59,076 nt of DNA from Bradyrhizobium sp. AS23.2 (GCF_001908185.1 NZ_LGHM01000049.1:1-59076); one strand, 5' to 3'. Shown: positions 18,681 to 27,498, counted from the stretch's first letter. Translations and numbers: made by a program. The notes: generated by a model from the sequence alone, not told the origin.

Positions 18681-20365
18681 ACCGCTTCGCCGAACTTTTG
18701 GACCGCCTTGCCTACGAGCCCGGCCGCACTAACAAGCTGCGGCTGATCACCCGCTATTTTCACGAGGTCGGTGATCCCGACCGCGGCTACGCGCTGGCGG
18801 CGCTCACCGGCGCGCTCAGCTTCAAGCACGCCAAGCCCGCGCTGATCCGCGATCTGATCGCGGCGCGCACCGATCCCGTGCTGTTCGGGTTGTCCTACGA
18901 TTATGTCGGCGACCTCTCCGAGACGGTCGCGCTGATGTGGCCGAAGGCGGCGATGGCCGCCCACAACAACCCGCCTCCTCTCACCCTCACCGAAGTCGTC
19001 ACCACCCTTCGCACGCTCGGCAAGACCGAGCTGCCAAGGCAGCTCGAACGCTGGCTCGACGAGCTCGACGAGACCGGCCGCTGGGCATTGCTCAAGCTCG
19101 TTACCGGCGCCCTGCGCATTGGCATCTCCGCGCGGCTGGCCAAGACCGCGGCTGCAGCACTCGGCGACAAGGACCCACACGAGATCGAGCTGATCTGGCC
19201 GGGGCTCAGCCCGCCCTATCTCGACCTGTTCGCCTGGCTGGAGGGCCGCGCGGAGAAGCCGGTCAATCGCGATCCTGCGCCGTTCCGTCCCGTGATGCTG
19301 GCGCATGCGATCGAGGAGACGGATTTCGCCGCACTCGATCCTGCCGACTACATCGCCGAGTGGAAATGGGACGGCATCCGCGTGCAGGCGGTCGCGGGAC
19401 GCGATGAGCGCGGGCACATCGCCGTGCGGCTCTATTCGCGCACCGGCGAGGACATCACGGGAAGCTTTCCGGACCTCGTGCCATCGTTGCGCCTGCCCGG
19501 CGCGATCGACGGCGAGCTTCTGATCCTGCGCGAAGGCCGCGTGCAAAGCTTCAACGTGCTGCAACAGCGGCTCAACCGCAAGGTCGTGTCGCCAAAGCTG
19601 ATCAAGGACTTTCCGATTCACCTGCGCGCCTACGACCTGCTCGGCGACGACGAGAACGATCTGCGCGAACTGCCGTTCGTAGAGCGACGCGAGCGGCTGG
19701 AGACCTTCATCGGGAAGCTCGATGATCCCCGCATCGATCTGTCGCCGACAGTCCCCTTCGCAAGCTGGGAGGCGCTCACCGCCGCGCGCGCCGATCCTGC
19801 GAGCGCCGGTGCCGGCGAAGACGCGGACGCCATCGAAGGCGTGATGCTGAAGCGGCGCGATGCGCCTTACCTGCCGGGCCGGCCGAAGGGGCAATGGTGG
19901 AAGTGGAAGCGCGATCCGCACATCATCGACGCGGTGCTGATGTATGCGCAGCGCGGCCACGGCAAACGCTCGTCCTACTATTCCGACTACACCTTCGGCG
20001 TCTGGACCGAGGGCGAGACCGGTGACGAACTGGTGCCGGTGGGAAAAGCCTATTTCGGCTTCACCGACGACGAGCTGCTCCAGATTGACCGCTTCGTCCG
20101 CCGCAACACCACGGAAAAATTCGGCCCCGTCCGTCATGTCGTGCACGAGGGCGACAAGGGGCTGGTGCTGGAGGTGGCGTTCGAGGGGCTGCAGCGTTCG
20201 CCGCGGCACAAATCGGGCGTCGCGATGCGCTTTCCCCGCATCAGCCGCTTGCGCTGGGACAAGCCACCGCGCGAGGCCGACCGGCTGGAAACGCTGGAAA
20301 AGATGCTGAAAGCCGACGAATCCCTACCAACAATTAAGGTTGCGGCGTCCGCCAAGGGCCATTGA
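18677..20365 (+). CDS. ATP-dependent DNA ligase of the ligase-associated repair set
   Basis: 562-aa single-protein ATP-dependent ligase. An N-terminal DNA-binding helical domain (about 1-200) precedes the adenylation domain with motif I EWKWDGIR (Lys 230 as the AMP-accepting residue). Also visible are DGELLI (motif III), EGVMLKRRDAPY (motif IV) and QWWKWKRDP (motif V). An OB fold ends the protein. It is a relative of the ligases described as cisplatin-damage-response ligases. Its start codon overlaps the exonuclease stop. A longer open frame upstream is an out-of-frame shadow of the exonuclease. Confidence 0.92.
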   Translation: MNRFAELLDRLAYEPGRTNKLRLITRYFHEVGDPDRGYALAALTGALSFKHAKPALIRDLIAARTDPVLFGLSYDYVGDLSETVALMWPKAAMAAHNNPPPLTLTEVVTTLRTLGKTELPRQLERWLDELDETGRWALLKLVTGALRIGISARLAKTAAAALGDKDPHEIELIWPGLSPPYLDLFAWLEGRAEKPVNRDPAPFRPVMLAHAIEETDFAALDPADYIAEWKWDGIRVQAVAGRDERGHIAVRLYSRTGEDITGSFPDLVPSLRLPGAIDGELLILREGRVQSFNVLQQRLNRKVVSPKLIKDFPIHLRAYDLLGDDENDLRELPFVERRERLETFIGKLDDPRIDLSPTVPFASWEALTAARADPASAGAGEDADAIEGVMLKRRDAPYLPGRPKGQWWKWKRDPHIIDAVLMYAQRGHGKRSSYYSDYTFGVWTEGETGDELVPVGKAYFGFTDDELLQIDRFVRRNTTEKFGPVRHVVHEGDKGLVLEVAFEGLQRSPRHKSGVAMRFPRISRLRWDKPPREADRLETLEKMLKADESLPTIKVAASAKGH

Positions 20366-20443
20366 CGGGGAAATGCGGGTTCCCCATGTGCCCCGCCGTG
20401 ACTTATAATCGGGGGGCGAATCCCCTTTGAGGAGCTTCTTGCG

Positions 20444-20746
20444 ATGGCCAACGACGTCAGAGATTTGCCGGCCGGCGGCAGCGATGGCCTGAACCGCTTT
20501 CTCGGCGGCTCGCCGCTGGCGGTCGCATTCCGCCTGATCCTGCTCTCGATCCTGGTTGGCGTCGTACTGGCAGCGATCGGCTTCGATCCCTGGAATATCA
20601 TCTACAGCATTCGCCTGCTGTTCCAGCGTCTGTGGGATCTCGGCTTCGACGCCGTGAACTGGCTGTGGCGCTACTTCCTGCTCGGCGCCGTCATCGTGAT
20701 CCCGATCTGGCTGCTGTCGCGCGTGTTCGGCGCGCCGCGCCGCTAA
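20444..20746 (+). CDS. Small membrane protein (DUF6460-like)
   Basis: 100-aa protein with a hydrophilic N-terminus (MANDVRDLPAGG) and two hydrophobic helices (about 27-47 and 79-96). It is conserved in rhizobia as a small inner-membrane protein of unknown function. A GAGGAG site precedes the ATG. It could share a transcript with the hydrolase 33 bp downstream. Confidence 0.75.
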   Translation: MANDVRDLPAGGSDGLNRFLGGSPLAVAFRLILLSILVGVVLAAIGFDPWNIIYSIRLLFQRLWDLGFDAVNWLWRYFLLGAVIVIPIWLLSRVFGAPRR

Positions 20747-20779
20747 GTCCGGTTCATACACTGGGGGAGTACGCAGCCG

Positions 20780-21514
20780 ATGCAATTGCGCTTTGTCGGC
20801 TGCGGCGACGCCTTCGGCTCCGGCGGCAGGCTCAACACCTGCTTCCACGTCAGGGGGCGCGAGGCCAATTTCCTGATCGATTGCGGCGCGTCGGCCCTGC
20901 CGGCGATGAAACGGCTCGAGATCGATCGCAATGAGATCGACCTGATCCTGATCACGCATTTCCACGGCGACCATTTTGCCGGGCTACCGTTCTTCCTGCT
21001 CGACGCGCAGTTCTCGCGGCGGACGCGGCCGCTCACGATCGCGGGCCCTAAGGGCATCGAGACACGGCTTGCGCAGGTGATGGAAGCGCTGTTCGAGCAC
21101 TCCTCCAAAACCAAGCAGCGCTTCGAGCTGTCCGTCGTCGAACTCACGCCAAAGCAATGCCAAAACTTTGGCGCGGTGACGGTGACGCCCTACCCGGTCG
21201 TGCACGGCAAATCCGGTGGTCCTTTTCTCGCCTATCGGGTCGAGGCCGAAGGCCGTACGCTCGCCTACAGCGCCGACACCGAATGGACGGAGGCGCTCAT
21301 TCCACTGGCGCATGGCGCGGACCTTTTCATCGCCGAGGCCTATATGTACGAGAAGGTGGTCAAGAACCATCTCAGCCTGAAGACCTTGGAACAGCACCTC
21401 CCCGCGATCGGCGCCAAGCGGCTCGTCCTCACCCATATGAGCGATGACATGCTGTCGCGCCTGGACGACGTGCCTCATCTCGCTGCCGAAGACGGCATGG
21501 TGATCGTGGTCTGA
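20780..21514 (+). CDS. Metallo-beta-lactamase-fold hydrolase (RNase Z-like)
   Basis: 244-aa hydrolase with the dinuclear zinc motif THFHGDHFAGLP (about residues 59-70), a further Asp in AYSADTEW and a final His in LTHMSDDM. The fold and early FVGCGDAFGSGGR match the RNase Z/ElaC-like branch, but the long arm that binds tRNA in true RNase Z is not evident. The substrate is therefore open (phosphodiester or thioester). The TGATG junction overlaps the start of the MATE exporter by 1 bp. Confidence 0.85.
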   Translation: MQLRFVGCGDAFGSGGRLNTCFHVRGREANFLIDCGASALPAMKRLEIDRNEIDLILITHFHGDHFAGLPFFLLDAQFSRRTRPLTIAGPKGIETRLAQVMEALFEHSSKTKQRFELSVVELTPKQCQNFGAVTVTPYPVVHGKSGGPFLAYRVEAEGRTLAYSADTEWTEALIPLAHGADLFIAEAYMYEKVVKNHLSLKTLEQHLPAIGAKRLVLTHMSDDMLSRLDDVPHLAAEDGMVIVV

Positions 21515-22878
21515 TGAACGCACCGCTTCATCCCAAGGTCGGCAGCCGCCAGGTTTTCGCCATCGCAGGTCCCGCGATGGTCGCAAACCTCACCACGCCA
21601 CTGATCGGCGTGGTCTCGACCACCGCCATCGGCCGGCTCGACGACGCCGCCCTGCTCGGCGGTGTCGCGATGGCCTCCGTGATCTTCGACTGCCTGTTCT
21701 GGCTGTTCGCCTTCCTGCGCATGAGCACGCTCGCCTTCACCGCGCAGGCGCTGGGCCGCGGCGAGACGCATGAGCTGAGCGCCATCCTCGTCCGCGGCTT
21801 CATCGTCGCGGGCCTGATCGGCGCCGCGCTGATCGCGCTGCAATTGCCGCTGGCCGCCGTGCTGTTCGACCTGATGGGCGGCAGCGAGGGCGTCACGCGC
21901 GCCGCAAAAACCTACTTCATGATCCGAATCTGGTCCTCGCCCTTCGCCTTTGCCAACTACGTCGTCCTCGGCTGGCTGGTCGGCCAGGCGCGCGCCAACC
22001 CGGCGCTGCTGCTGCAGATCATCATCAACCTCATCAACATGGTCGCGACGATCCTGCTGGTTCTGGTCTACGACACCGGCATCGCGGGCGCCGCGATTGC
22101 CGCGCTGCTGTCGGAGACGGTCGGCTTCGTGCTCGGCGTGATCGTCTGCCGGCGCTATGCGGATGGCGGCTTTGCGGTCCCCCGCGCGCGACTGTTCGAC
22201 CGGGCCAAGCTGATGCGGATGCTCGCGGTGAACTCCGACATCATGATCCGCACCGCGGCGCTGATCGCCGTTTTCCTGTTCTTCACCGCCAAGGGCGCCC
22301 GCGCCGGCGACGTCACGCTGGCGGCCAACTCCGTGCTCAATAACTTCCTGCTGGTCAGCGCCTTCTTCCTCGACGGCCTTGCGAACGCGGCCCAGCAGCT
22401 CTGCGGCCGCACTTTTGGCGCGCCCGATGCCAAGGGCTTCGCCGACTCCACCCGGCTGGTGCTGCTGTGGGGCCTCGGCTTCGCGCTGGTGGTTGCGGTG
22501 CTGTTCGCCTTGTTCGGCCCGGCGCTGATCAATGTCATGACCGCGAGCGAGGACGTCCGCCGCGCCGCGCGCGACTTCCTGCCGTTCATCGTGCTCGCGC
22601 CCATACCCGGCGTGTTCGCGTTCGGCTTCGACGGCATTTATGTCGGCGCGACCTGGGCGCGCGCGATGCGCAATCTGATGCTGGCGTCGCTTGCGATCTT
22701 CCTCGGCACCTGGTGGGCGCTGCAATCGTTCGGCAATGCCGGGCTGTGGTGCGCGCTGATCGCGTTCTACATCGCGCGCGGCGGATTGCAGGGCGCGCGG
22801 TATCCGGCGCTGTTTCGGGCGACGTTTTCTTCTCCCTCTCCCCGCTTGCGGGGGCGCGACGAGCTTCGCTCGCACTGA
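21514..22878 (+). CDS. MATE family efflux transporter (DinF-like)
   Basis: 454-aa inner-membrane antiporter with about 12 hydrophobic segments in two bundles. The N-terminal helix contains IAGPAMVANLTTPLIG and QALGRGE follows helix 3, as in MATE/DinF proteins. It probably exports organic cations or drugs using an ion gradient. It is coupled to the upstream hydrolase. The last 15 or so residues (about SPSPRLRGRDELRSH) are read from an intergenic palindromic repeat, so the native C-terminus was altered by that element. Confidence 0.88.
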   Translation: MNAPLHPKVGSRQVFAIAGPAMVANLTTPLIGVVSTTAIGRLDDAALLGGVAMASVIFDCLFWLFAFLRMSTLAFTAQALGRGETHELSAILVRGFIVAGLIGAALIALQLPLAAVLFDLMGGSEGVTRAAKTYFMIRIWSSPFAFANYVVLGWLVGQARANPALLLQIIINLINMVATILLVLVYDTGIAGAAIAALLSETVGFVLGVIVCRRYADGGFAVPRARLFDRAKLMRMLAVNSDIMIRTAALIAVFLFFTAKGARAGDVTLAANSVLNNFLLVSAFFLDGLANAAQQLCGRTFGAPDAKGFADSTRLVLLWGLGFALVVAVLFALFGPALINVMTASEDVRRAARDFLPFIVLAPIPGVFAFGFDGIYVGATWARAMRNLMLASLAIFLGTWWALQSFGNAGLWCALIAFYIARGGLQGARYPALFRATFSSPSPRLRGRDELRSH

Positions 22879-22990
22879 GAGGGTTGGGGTGAGGGGGAGT
22901 CTCCGCAAGGACGGTGAGAATTGGACTCGCGGAGAGTCCCCCTCACCCGGATTGCATCTTCGATGCAATCCGACCTCTCCCCGCAAGCGG
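22831..22990. repeat. REP-like palindromic element interrupted by an insertion sequence
   Basis: Contains CTCTCCCCGCTTGCGGGG on the left and CCTCTCCCCGCAAGCGG at its right edge, plus an inner GGTGAGGGGGAGT and ACTCCCCCTCACC pair. The insertion sequence begins at 22991. The missing part of the palindrome (GGCGAGG) resumes after the insertion at 24201. Confidence 0.8.
22981..22990. repeat. Target site duplication, left copy
   Basis: CCGCAAGCGG immediately left of the insertion sequence, identical to 24191-24200. Confidence 0.93.
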
Positions 22991-24190
22991 CAGGGCTATC
23001 GCATTTGGCTGAGCATGCTGAGGAGAAAGGCATCGTCCCAGCCGGAGCGCTTGATTTTGCGCCGGATAGAGGCGCTGTCGGGATGGGCTCGCAGGATGTT
23101 GAGGGTGAGCCTGCGTAGCGTGGCCAGGTTCTCGGGAGCATTGTCCTTTCGGGCGCGACTGCGGTCTTCGGCGAGGTGAACGTCGAGCACCCAATGGAGT
23201 TGATTCTCGATGCCCCAGTGGCTGCGTGTGACGTGCAGCAGCCGCTTGGGGGATATGTACTTGGATAAGAGATAGTCGCGCACAAGCGGTGCATCGGCCG
23301 GCTTCCCGCGCAGGCGCCTGCGCGAGGTAACACGCCCCACCGCGGCAACGCCGGGAAAACCGTGGCGCGCCGCAAGGCTGGTGTTGCGCATGATGGTGGC
23401 GCGCCGAGCTTCGTGCCGATCGTGGCTGGAGGGGGGCGATCTGCGCGGCACTGCTCCGTTGGCCCGATCGCGCAAACTGCTGCGTAACCGCTTTGAACAA
23501 GGGGCCGCGGTTGGCCTTGATCGCCAGCGCATAATCGCCACCCCGCTGCACCACTGCACTCGCAAAAGCGCGACTGCAATGCAGCGCATCGGCAGTAACG
23601 ATGCAGCCGTCCAGACTGAGAAGCTCAAGCACCTCCAAAGCGCCTGCCGTCTCGTTGCGACCGGACGCTTTCTTTTGCGCCAACGCCATGCGGGCCTCCA
23701 CCGCAAAGACGTTGACCAGATGCAGCGGCGTAGCTTTGCTGCCGCGCTCGTAGGCACCGCGCAACGCCTTGCCGTCGACGGCCACCACTCCGGTGAGGTT
23801 GAGTCCATTGGCCTTGGCAAAGGCCGCCATAAAGCGGCGGAAGGCGGCCTCGAAGGCGTCCGGCTCAAGCAGGCGGAACACCCGGCTGAACGTGTCGTGG
23901 CTCGGAACGCCATGCTCCAAGCGAAGGAGCAGTCGCAACAGCTCCTCCTTTGCCTCTCCGAAGTCTGCCATGTCCGAGCAGGACTCCGCTCCGCACAGCA
24001 TCGCCGCCAGCGCGATGACCAACACCTCCAACAGGTCGTGCCTGGCATTGGCCGCACGCGGGTCCGGCAGCCGACGGAAAACCTGCTTGAATTTGCGCAT
24101 CCGACCCCCTCCACAATCCGGGAGTCGTCTTCAGAATCCGTCTTGTCTTCCAATGCAATAGGCCAGGAAAAGCCATATGCGATTCCCCTG
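22991..24190 (-). mobile_element. ISAs1-family insertion sequence, 1200 bp
   Basis: The left end CAGGGCTATCGCATTTGGCT (22991-23010) and the reverse complement of the right end CAGGGGAATCGCATATGGCT (24171-24190) match at 17 of 20 bases. The ends are flanked by a perfect 10-bp direct repeat. The size and the CAGGG terminus fit the ISAs1 family. The single transposase gene is frameshifted, so the element is probably not autonomous unless the shift is programmed. Confidence 0.93.
22996..24100 (-). pseudogene. ISAs1-type transposase, frameshifted
   Basis: DDE transposase split over two frames. The first frame runs from ATG 24100 (MRKFKQVFRRLPDPR) and covers the first two acidic residues (VDGKALRG and TADALHC). 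It continues to about AIKANRGPLFKAV and then loses similarity. The second frame carries the family C-terminus, including DRHEARRA, SHWGIENQLHWVLDV (catalytic Glu) and GWDDAFLLSML, and ends at 22996. The frames exchange near a run of six G at 23431-23436 (six C on the coding strand), a likely slippage site. Either a real inactivating indel, a sequencing error, or programmed frameshifting could explain it. Confidence 0.9.
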
Positions 24191-24200
24191 CCGCAAGCGG
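24191..24200. repeat. Target site duplication, right copy
   Basis: CCGCAAGCGG directly right of the insertion sequence, identical to 22981-22990. Confidence 0.93.
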
Positions 24201-24228
24201 GGCGAGGTAAGAGGCCCCGCGGCCCTCG

Positions 24229-25326
24229 CTACATCCCCGGCCAGTCTTCCGCCGTGAGCGTGGCCGCGTCGGCGCCGACGATCTCGGACAGCGAGTCGCG
24301 CCCCGTGCGCAGCAGCGTCGAGGTGAGGTCGCGCTTGATCTCGTCGACGAGGCCGAGACCCTTGTAGACCAGCGACGAATAGAGCTGGATCAGGCTCGCG
24401 CCGGCGCGGATCTTCGTCAGCGCGGCACCGCCGGAGTCTACGCCGCCGACACCGATCAGCGGGAACGCGCCCTCGACACGCACATAGGTCTCCGCGACCA
24501 TTCGCGTCGACAGGCGGAACAGCGGCCGGCCCGACAGGCCGCCCTGCTCCTTCGCGCGCATCTCCTCGCGCAGCGTGCTCGGCCGCGCGATGGTCGTGTT
24601 CGACACGATCATGCCGTCGACCCGGCGCGCGCGCGCGACCTGCACGACGTCGTCGAGCTGGGCAAGGCTGAGGTCGGGCGCGATCTTGAGCAGCACCGGC
24701 GTGTCGCCCGCCTTCTGGCGCACCCGCTCGCGCGCGTCGATCACCCTGGCGAGGAGATCGTCGAGCAGCGCACCCTCCTGCAGGTTGCGCAGGCCGGGCG
24801 TGTTCGGCGAGGAGACGTTGACGGTGAAATAGCTCGCGACCGGCGCAAAGGTCTCGATCAGCTTGACGTAATCGTCGACGCGGTCCGGCGAATCCTTGTT
24901 GGCGCCGACATTGACGCCGACAATGCCGCCGTTCTGCGCGCGTACCGCGAGCCGGCGTAGCGCGGCCTCCGCACCGTCATTGTTGAAACCCATGCGGTTG
25001 ATGACGGCCTCGTCGCGCTCGAGCCGGAACAGCCGCGGCCGCGGATTGCCGCTCTGCGGCTTCGGCGTGACCGAGCCGATCTCGACGAAGCCGAAACCGA
25101 GCCGCAGCAGCGCATCCGGCACCTCCGCGCTCTTGTCGAAGCCCGCGGCCATGCCGATCGGATTGGGAAAGTTGAGCCCGAAAGCGCGCACCGCGAGCTT
25201 GGGATCGTCAGGCCGCGGCTTGACCGGCGGCAGGAAGCGCAGGCCCTGGATCGCGAGGCGATGGGCATCCTCTGGATCGAGCCAGCGCAGCACCGGTAGC
25301 GAGAAAGCGTCGAAAGCACGGATCAC
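24229..25326 (-). CDS. pyrD: Dihydroorotate dehydrogenase (quinone), class 2
   Basis: Membrane-associated flavoenzyme that oxidises dihydroorotate to orotate with quinone, the step before PyrE. The 365-aa length and an amphipathic N-terminus identify class 2. FMN-binding and active-site motifs are NPIGMAAGFDK (55-65), VNVSSPNTPGLRNLQ with the catalytic Ser, VSNTTI and GGVDSGGAA. The start is GTG at 25326 and overlaps the stop of the DUF952 gene by 4 bp (GTGA), so the pair is coupled. Confidence 0.95.
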   Translation of the reverse strand: MIRAFDAFSLPVLRWLDPEDAHRLAIQGLRFLPPVKPRPDDPKLAVRAFGLNFPNPIGMAAGFDKSAEVPDALLRLGFGFVEIGSVTPKPQSGNPRPRLFRLERDEAVINRMGFNNDGAEAALRRLAVRAQNGGIVGVNVGANKDSPDRVDDYVKLIETFAPVASYFTVNVSSPNTPGLRNLQEGALLDDLLARVIDARERVRQKAGDTPVLLKIAPDLSLAQLDDVVQVARARRVDGMIVSNTTIARPSTLREEMRAKEQGGLSGRPLFRLSTRMVAETYVRVEGAFPLIGVGGVDSGGAALTKIRAGASLIQLYSSLVYKGLGLVDEIKRDLTSTLLRTGRDSLSEIVGADAATLTAEDWPGM

Positions 25327-25667
25327 GGCAGAAGCTCCGGAACATCGTGACCGCCATCGGCGCGGATGTTGAGGTTCAGCACCGAGATCACCGCGCCGAG
25401 ATCGAGCTCGCCATAGAGATGCGGAAACAGCTCGTCGTTGCGCGAGCGTTCCCAGCGCAGTTCGCTGCCGAATGCATCGCCATCGACCTCGACCAGGAAC
25501 AGTGCACGCTGCCCGACATAGTGCTTGCGCAAGGTCTCGGAAACCTGGGCCGCGGTCGAGAAATGGATGAAACCGTCACGCGCGTCGTCCGCGCTGCCCC
25601 GGTAGACGCCCTGCCGTTCCGCCTCGCGCCAGGCCGAGGCCGGACAGATTTTGTAGATCTTGACCAC
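25323..25667 (-). CDS. DUF952 domain protein
   Basis: 114-aa small cytoplasmic protein starting at GTG 25667. Family features are YKICPASAWREAERQGVYRGS, DGFIHFSTAAQV and LRWERSRNDELFPHLYGEL. DUF952 proteins are often encoded directly upstream of pyrD in alphaproteobacteria, as here with a 4-bp overlap. The fold resembles ADP-ribosyltransferase-like small domains, but activity is unproven. Confidence 0.88.
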   Translation of the reverse strand: MVKIYKICPASAWREAERQGVYRGSADDARDGFIHFSTAAQVSETLRKHYVGQRALFLVEVDGDAFGSELRWERSRNDELFPHLYGELDLGAVISVLNLNIRADGGHDVPELLP

Positions 25668-25869
25668 CGCTTACGCAGTCCCGTTTGTTCTTTGAGTCAG
25701 CTCTTTGAGTCTCTTGGGGTTTTTCGCCTCTCGCGGGTCTCAAAACCCGGCGCGACCGTAAAGGCGGCCTCTTCCGAACTCAAGACTTTGCCGTCGCCTC
25801 TTGCGCGAAAAACGGAAAACCGGTTGATTTGAGGACAGTTTTCCTGAATTGCGACGGGCTGGACCTTCC

Positions 25870-26523
25870 ATGGTCAGGCAGGCCAAAGCGCAGAGGATGC
25901 TGACTCACGACCAGATCTGGGTCGCGCTGGATCGGCTGGCCGCGCGTGCCGGATTGTCGCCGTCCGGCCTCGCCAAGCGCGCCGGGCTCGATCCCACCAC
26001 CTTCAACAGATCCAAGCGCGTCACCTCCGACGGCCGCGAGCGCTGGCCCTCGACCGAATCGATCGCAAAGGCGCTGGCGGCGGCCGACTCCTCGATAGAC
26101 ACCTTCGCAAGGCTGATCGACGACGACGCGCCAGACGGCCGCTCGGTGCCGCTGCTCGGCTTCGCAGAGGCGGGCGCGAGCGGCGCTTTCGACGAGTCCG
26201 GCTTTCCATCTGGCAAAGGCTGGACCGAGGTCGCGCTTCCCGCCGCCGACGACAGCCGCACTTTTGCGTTGGAGATTTCCGGCGACGCGCTTGCGCCTGT
26301 CTATCGCGACGGCGGCATCATCCTGGTCTCACCTGGCACGCCGATCCGCAAGGGGGATCGTGTGGTGGTGAAGACGAAGGCGGGCGAGGTGACAGTCGCG
26401 ACGCTGAAGCGTCGCACGGCAAAGGCGGTGGAATTGCAGCCGCTCGATGCGTCGCAGGCCGAGCGCACGATGGCGGTGAGCGACGTCGGCTGGATCGCGC
26501 GGATCGTATGGGCGAGCCAGTAG
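25870..26523 (+). CDS. LexA-like HTH/S24-domain regulator with a degenerate protease dyad
   Basis: 217-aa protein with an N-terminal helix-turn-helix (LSPSGLAKRAGLDPTTFNRS, about 29-48) and a C-terminal S24/LexA-like domain (about 95-217). In LexA the nucleophile lies in a GxSM motif; here the aligned motif is GDAL with Ala 140. The general-base Lys, 37 residues later after EVTV, is Ala 177 (EVTVATLK). Both residues needed for self-cleavage are thus absent, so it probably acts as a non-cleavable repressor or ligand-sensing regulator. Alternative starts are TTG 25849 and ATG 25897. The upstream region is a lone promoter region. Confidence 0.82.
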   Translation: MVRQAKAQRMLTHDQIWVALDRLAARAGLSPSGLAKRAGLDPTTFNRSKRVTSDGRERWPSTESIAKALAAADSSIDTFARLIDDDAPDGRSVPLLGFAEAGASGAFDESGFPSGKGWTEVALPAADDSRTFALEISGDALAPVYRDGGIILVSPGTPIRKGDRVVVKTKAGEVTVATLKRRTAKAVELQPLDASQAERTMAVSDVGWIARIVWASQ

Positions 26524-26609
26524 CCTCAAGGCCCGATCGCCATTGCGACTCACCGCCCCTGTCGCCTAGTTTGCGGGCCTGTTGCTGATCAAATTCATCT
26601 TGGGGGGAT

Positions 26610-27365
26610 ATGATGAATCGCCGTCACGCATTGAAGGCCCTTGCGGGTCTTGCGCTTTGTCCGCTGTGCAAGCCGGGCTTCGCCGCCGAAGGCGCGCATT
26701 GGAGCTATGAGGGCGACGGTGGCCCGGCCAAATGGGGCGATCTCGACGCGGCCAACAAGGTCTGCGCGGTCGGCCAGCAACAATCACCGATCGACATCGA
26801 GGCGACCATCAAGTCGCAATTGCCCGCGCTGAAGCTGAATTGGGGCAAGCGCGCCGACACCATCGTCAACAACGGGCACACGATCCAGCTCAATTTCGCC
26901 GAAGGCAGCACGCTCATGCTCGGCGACGTCAAGTACAAGCTGCTTCAGGTGCACTTCCACCGGCCGAGCGAGCACACGATCGGCGGCAAGAACTTTCCGA
27001 TGGAGGCGCATTTCGTCCACCGCAACGATTCCGGCGGGCTCGCCGTGGTCGGCGTGCTGATGGCCGAAGGCAAGCCGAACGCGGCGTTCAGCAAGATCGT
27101 CAAGACCATGCCGGCGGCGGAAGGACCTGCGGTGAAAGCCGACGCGAGCATCAATCCCCACGCCTTGCTGCCACACAGGCACAGCTACTTCCGCTATTCC
27201 GGCTCGCTGACCACGCCGCCCTGCTCGGAGGTGGTCCAATGGCTGCTGCTGATCGATCCGATCCAGGTGTCGGCCGCCGATGTCGCAGCGTTTGCAAAAC
27301 TCTATCCGATGAACGCGCGGCCCGTTCAGAAGGACAACCGGCGTTACGTGCTGCGATCGACCTGA
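26610..27365 (+). CDS. cah: Alpha-class carbonic anhydrase, exported
   Basis: Periplasmic zinc enzyme interconverting CO2 and bicarbonate. The 251-aa precursor has a signal peptide (RRHALKALAGLALCPLC, cleavage near FAAEG). Zinc ligands are His 115 and His 117 (QVHFHRPSEH) and His 134 (EAHFVH). QQSPIDI and SLTTPPCSE, typical of alpha enzymes, are present. Two adjacent ATGs (26610, 26613) follow a GGGGGGA site. It is a single-gene unit, followed by a palindromic repeat. Confidence 0.93.
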   Translation: MMNRRHALKALAGLALCPLCKPGFAAEGAHWSYEGDGGPAKWGDLDAANKVCAVGQQQSPIDIEATIKSQLPALKLNWGKRADTIVNNGHTIQLNFAEGSTLMLGDVKYKLLQVHFHRPSEHTIGGKNFPMEAHFVHRNDSGGLAVVGVLMAEGKPNAAFSKIVKTMPAAEGPAVKADASINPHALLPHRHSYFRYSGSLTTPPCSEVVQWLLLIDPIQVSAADVAAFAKLYPMNARPVQKDNRRYVLRST

Positions 27366-27390
27366 GCGGCGGCCTCACAGCGGGACATCC

Positions 27391-27464
27391 GTAGCCCGGA
27401 TGAGCGCCGCGACATCCGGGACCTTCGTTGAGGCACCCCGGATTTCGCTTCGCTCATCCGGGCT
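27391..27464. repeat. Intergenic inverted repeat
   Basis: Left GTAGCCCGGATGAGCG and right CGCTCATCCGGGCT are reverse complements, with inner CATCCGGG and CCCGGAT arms. It lies between the convergent carbonic anhydrase and lysyl-tRNA synthetase genes. Confidence 0.75.
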
Positions 27465-27498
27465 CCGCGTCGCTCACGCGCTCCTTGCTACACGTTCC

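Noticed and set aside
17634..20365. Whether the ligase is an Ada-like or LigD-type NHEJ protein
   Set aside because: No primase or Ku gene is adjacent and the exonuclease/ligase pair matches the ligase-associated repair type, not the NHEJ operon.
21475..22986. A 503-codon minus-strand frame
   Set aside because: It is antisense to the first MATE exporter and made of Gln/Arg/His-rich low-complexity translation.
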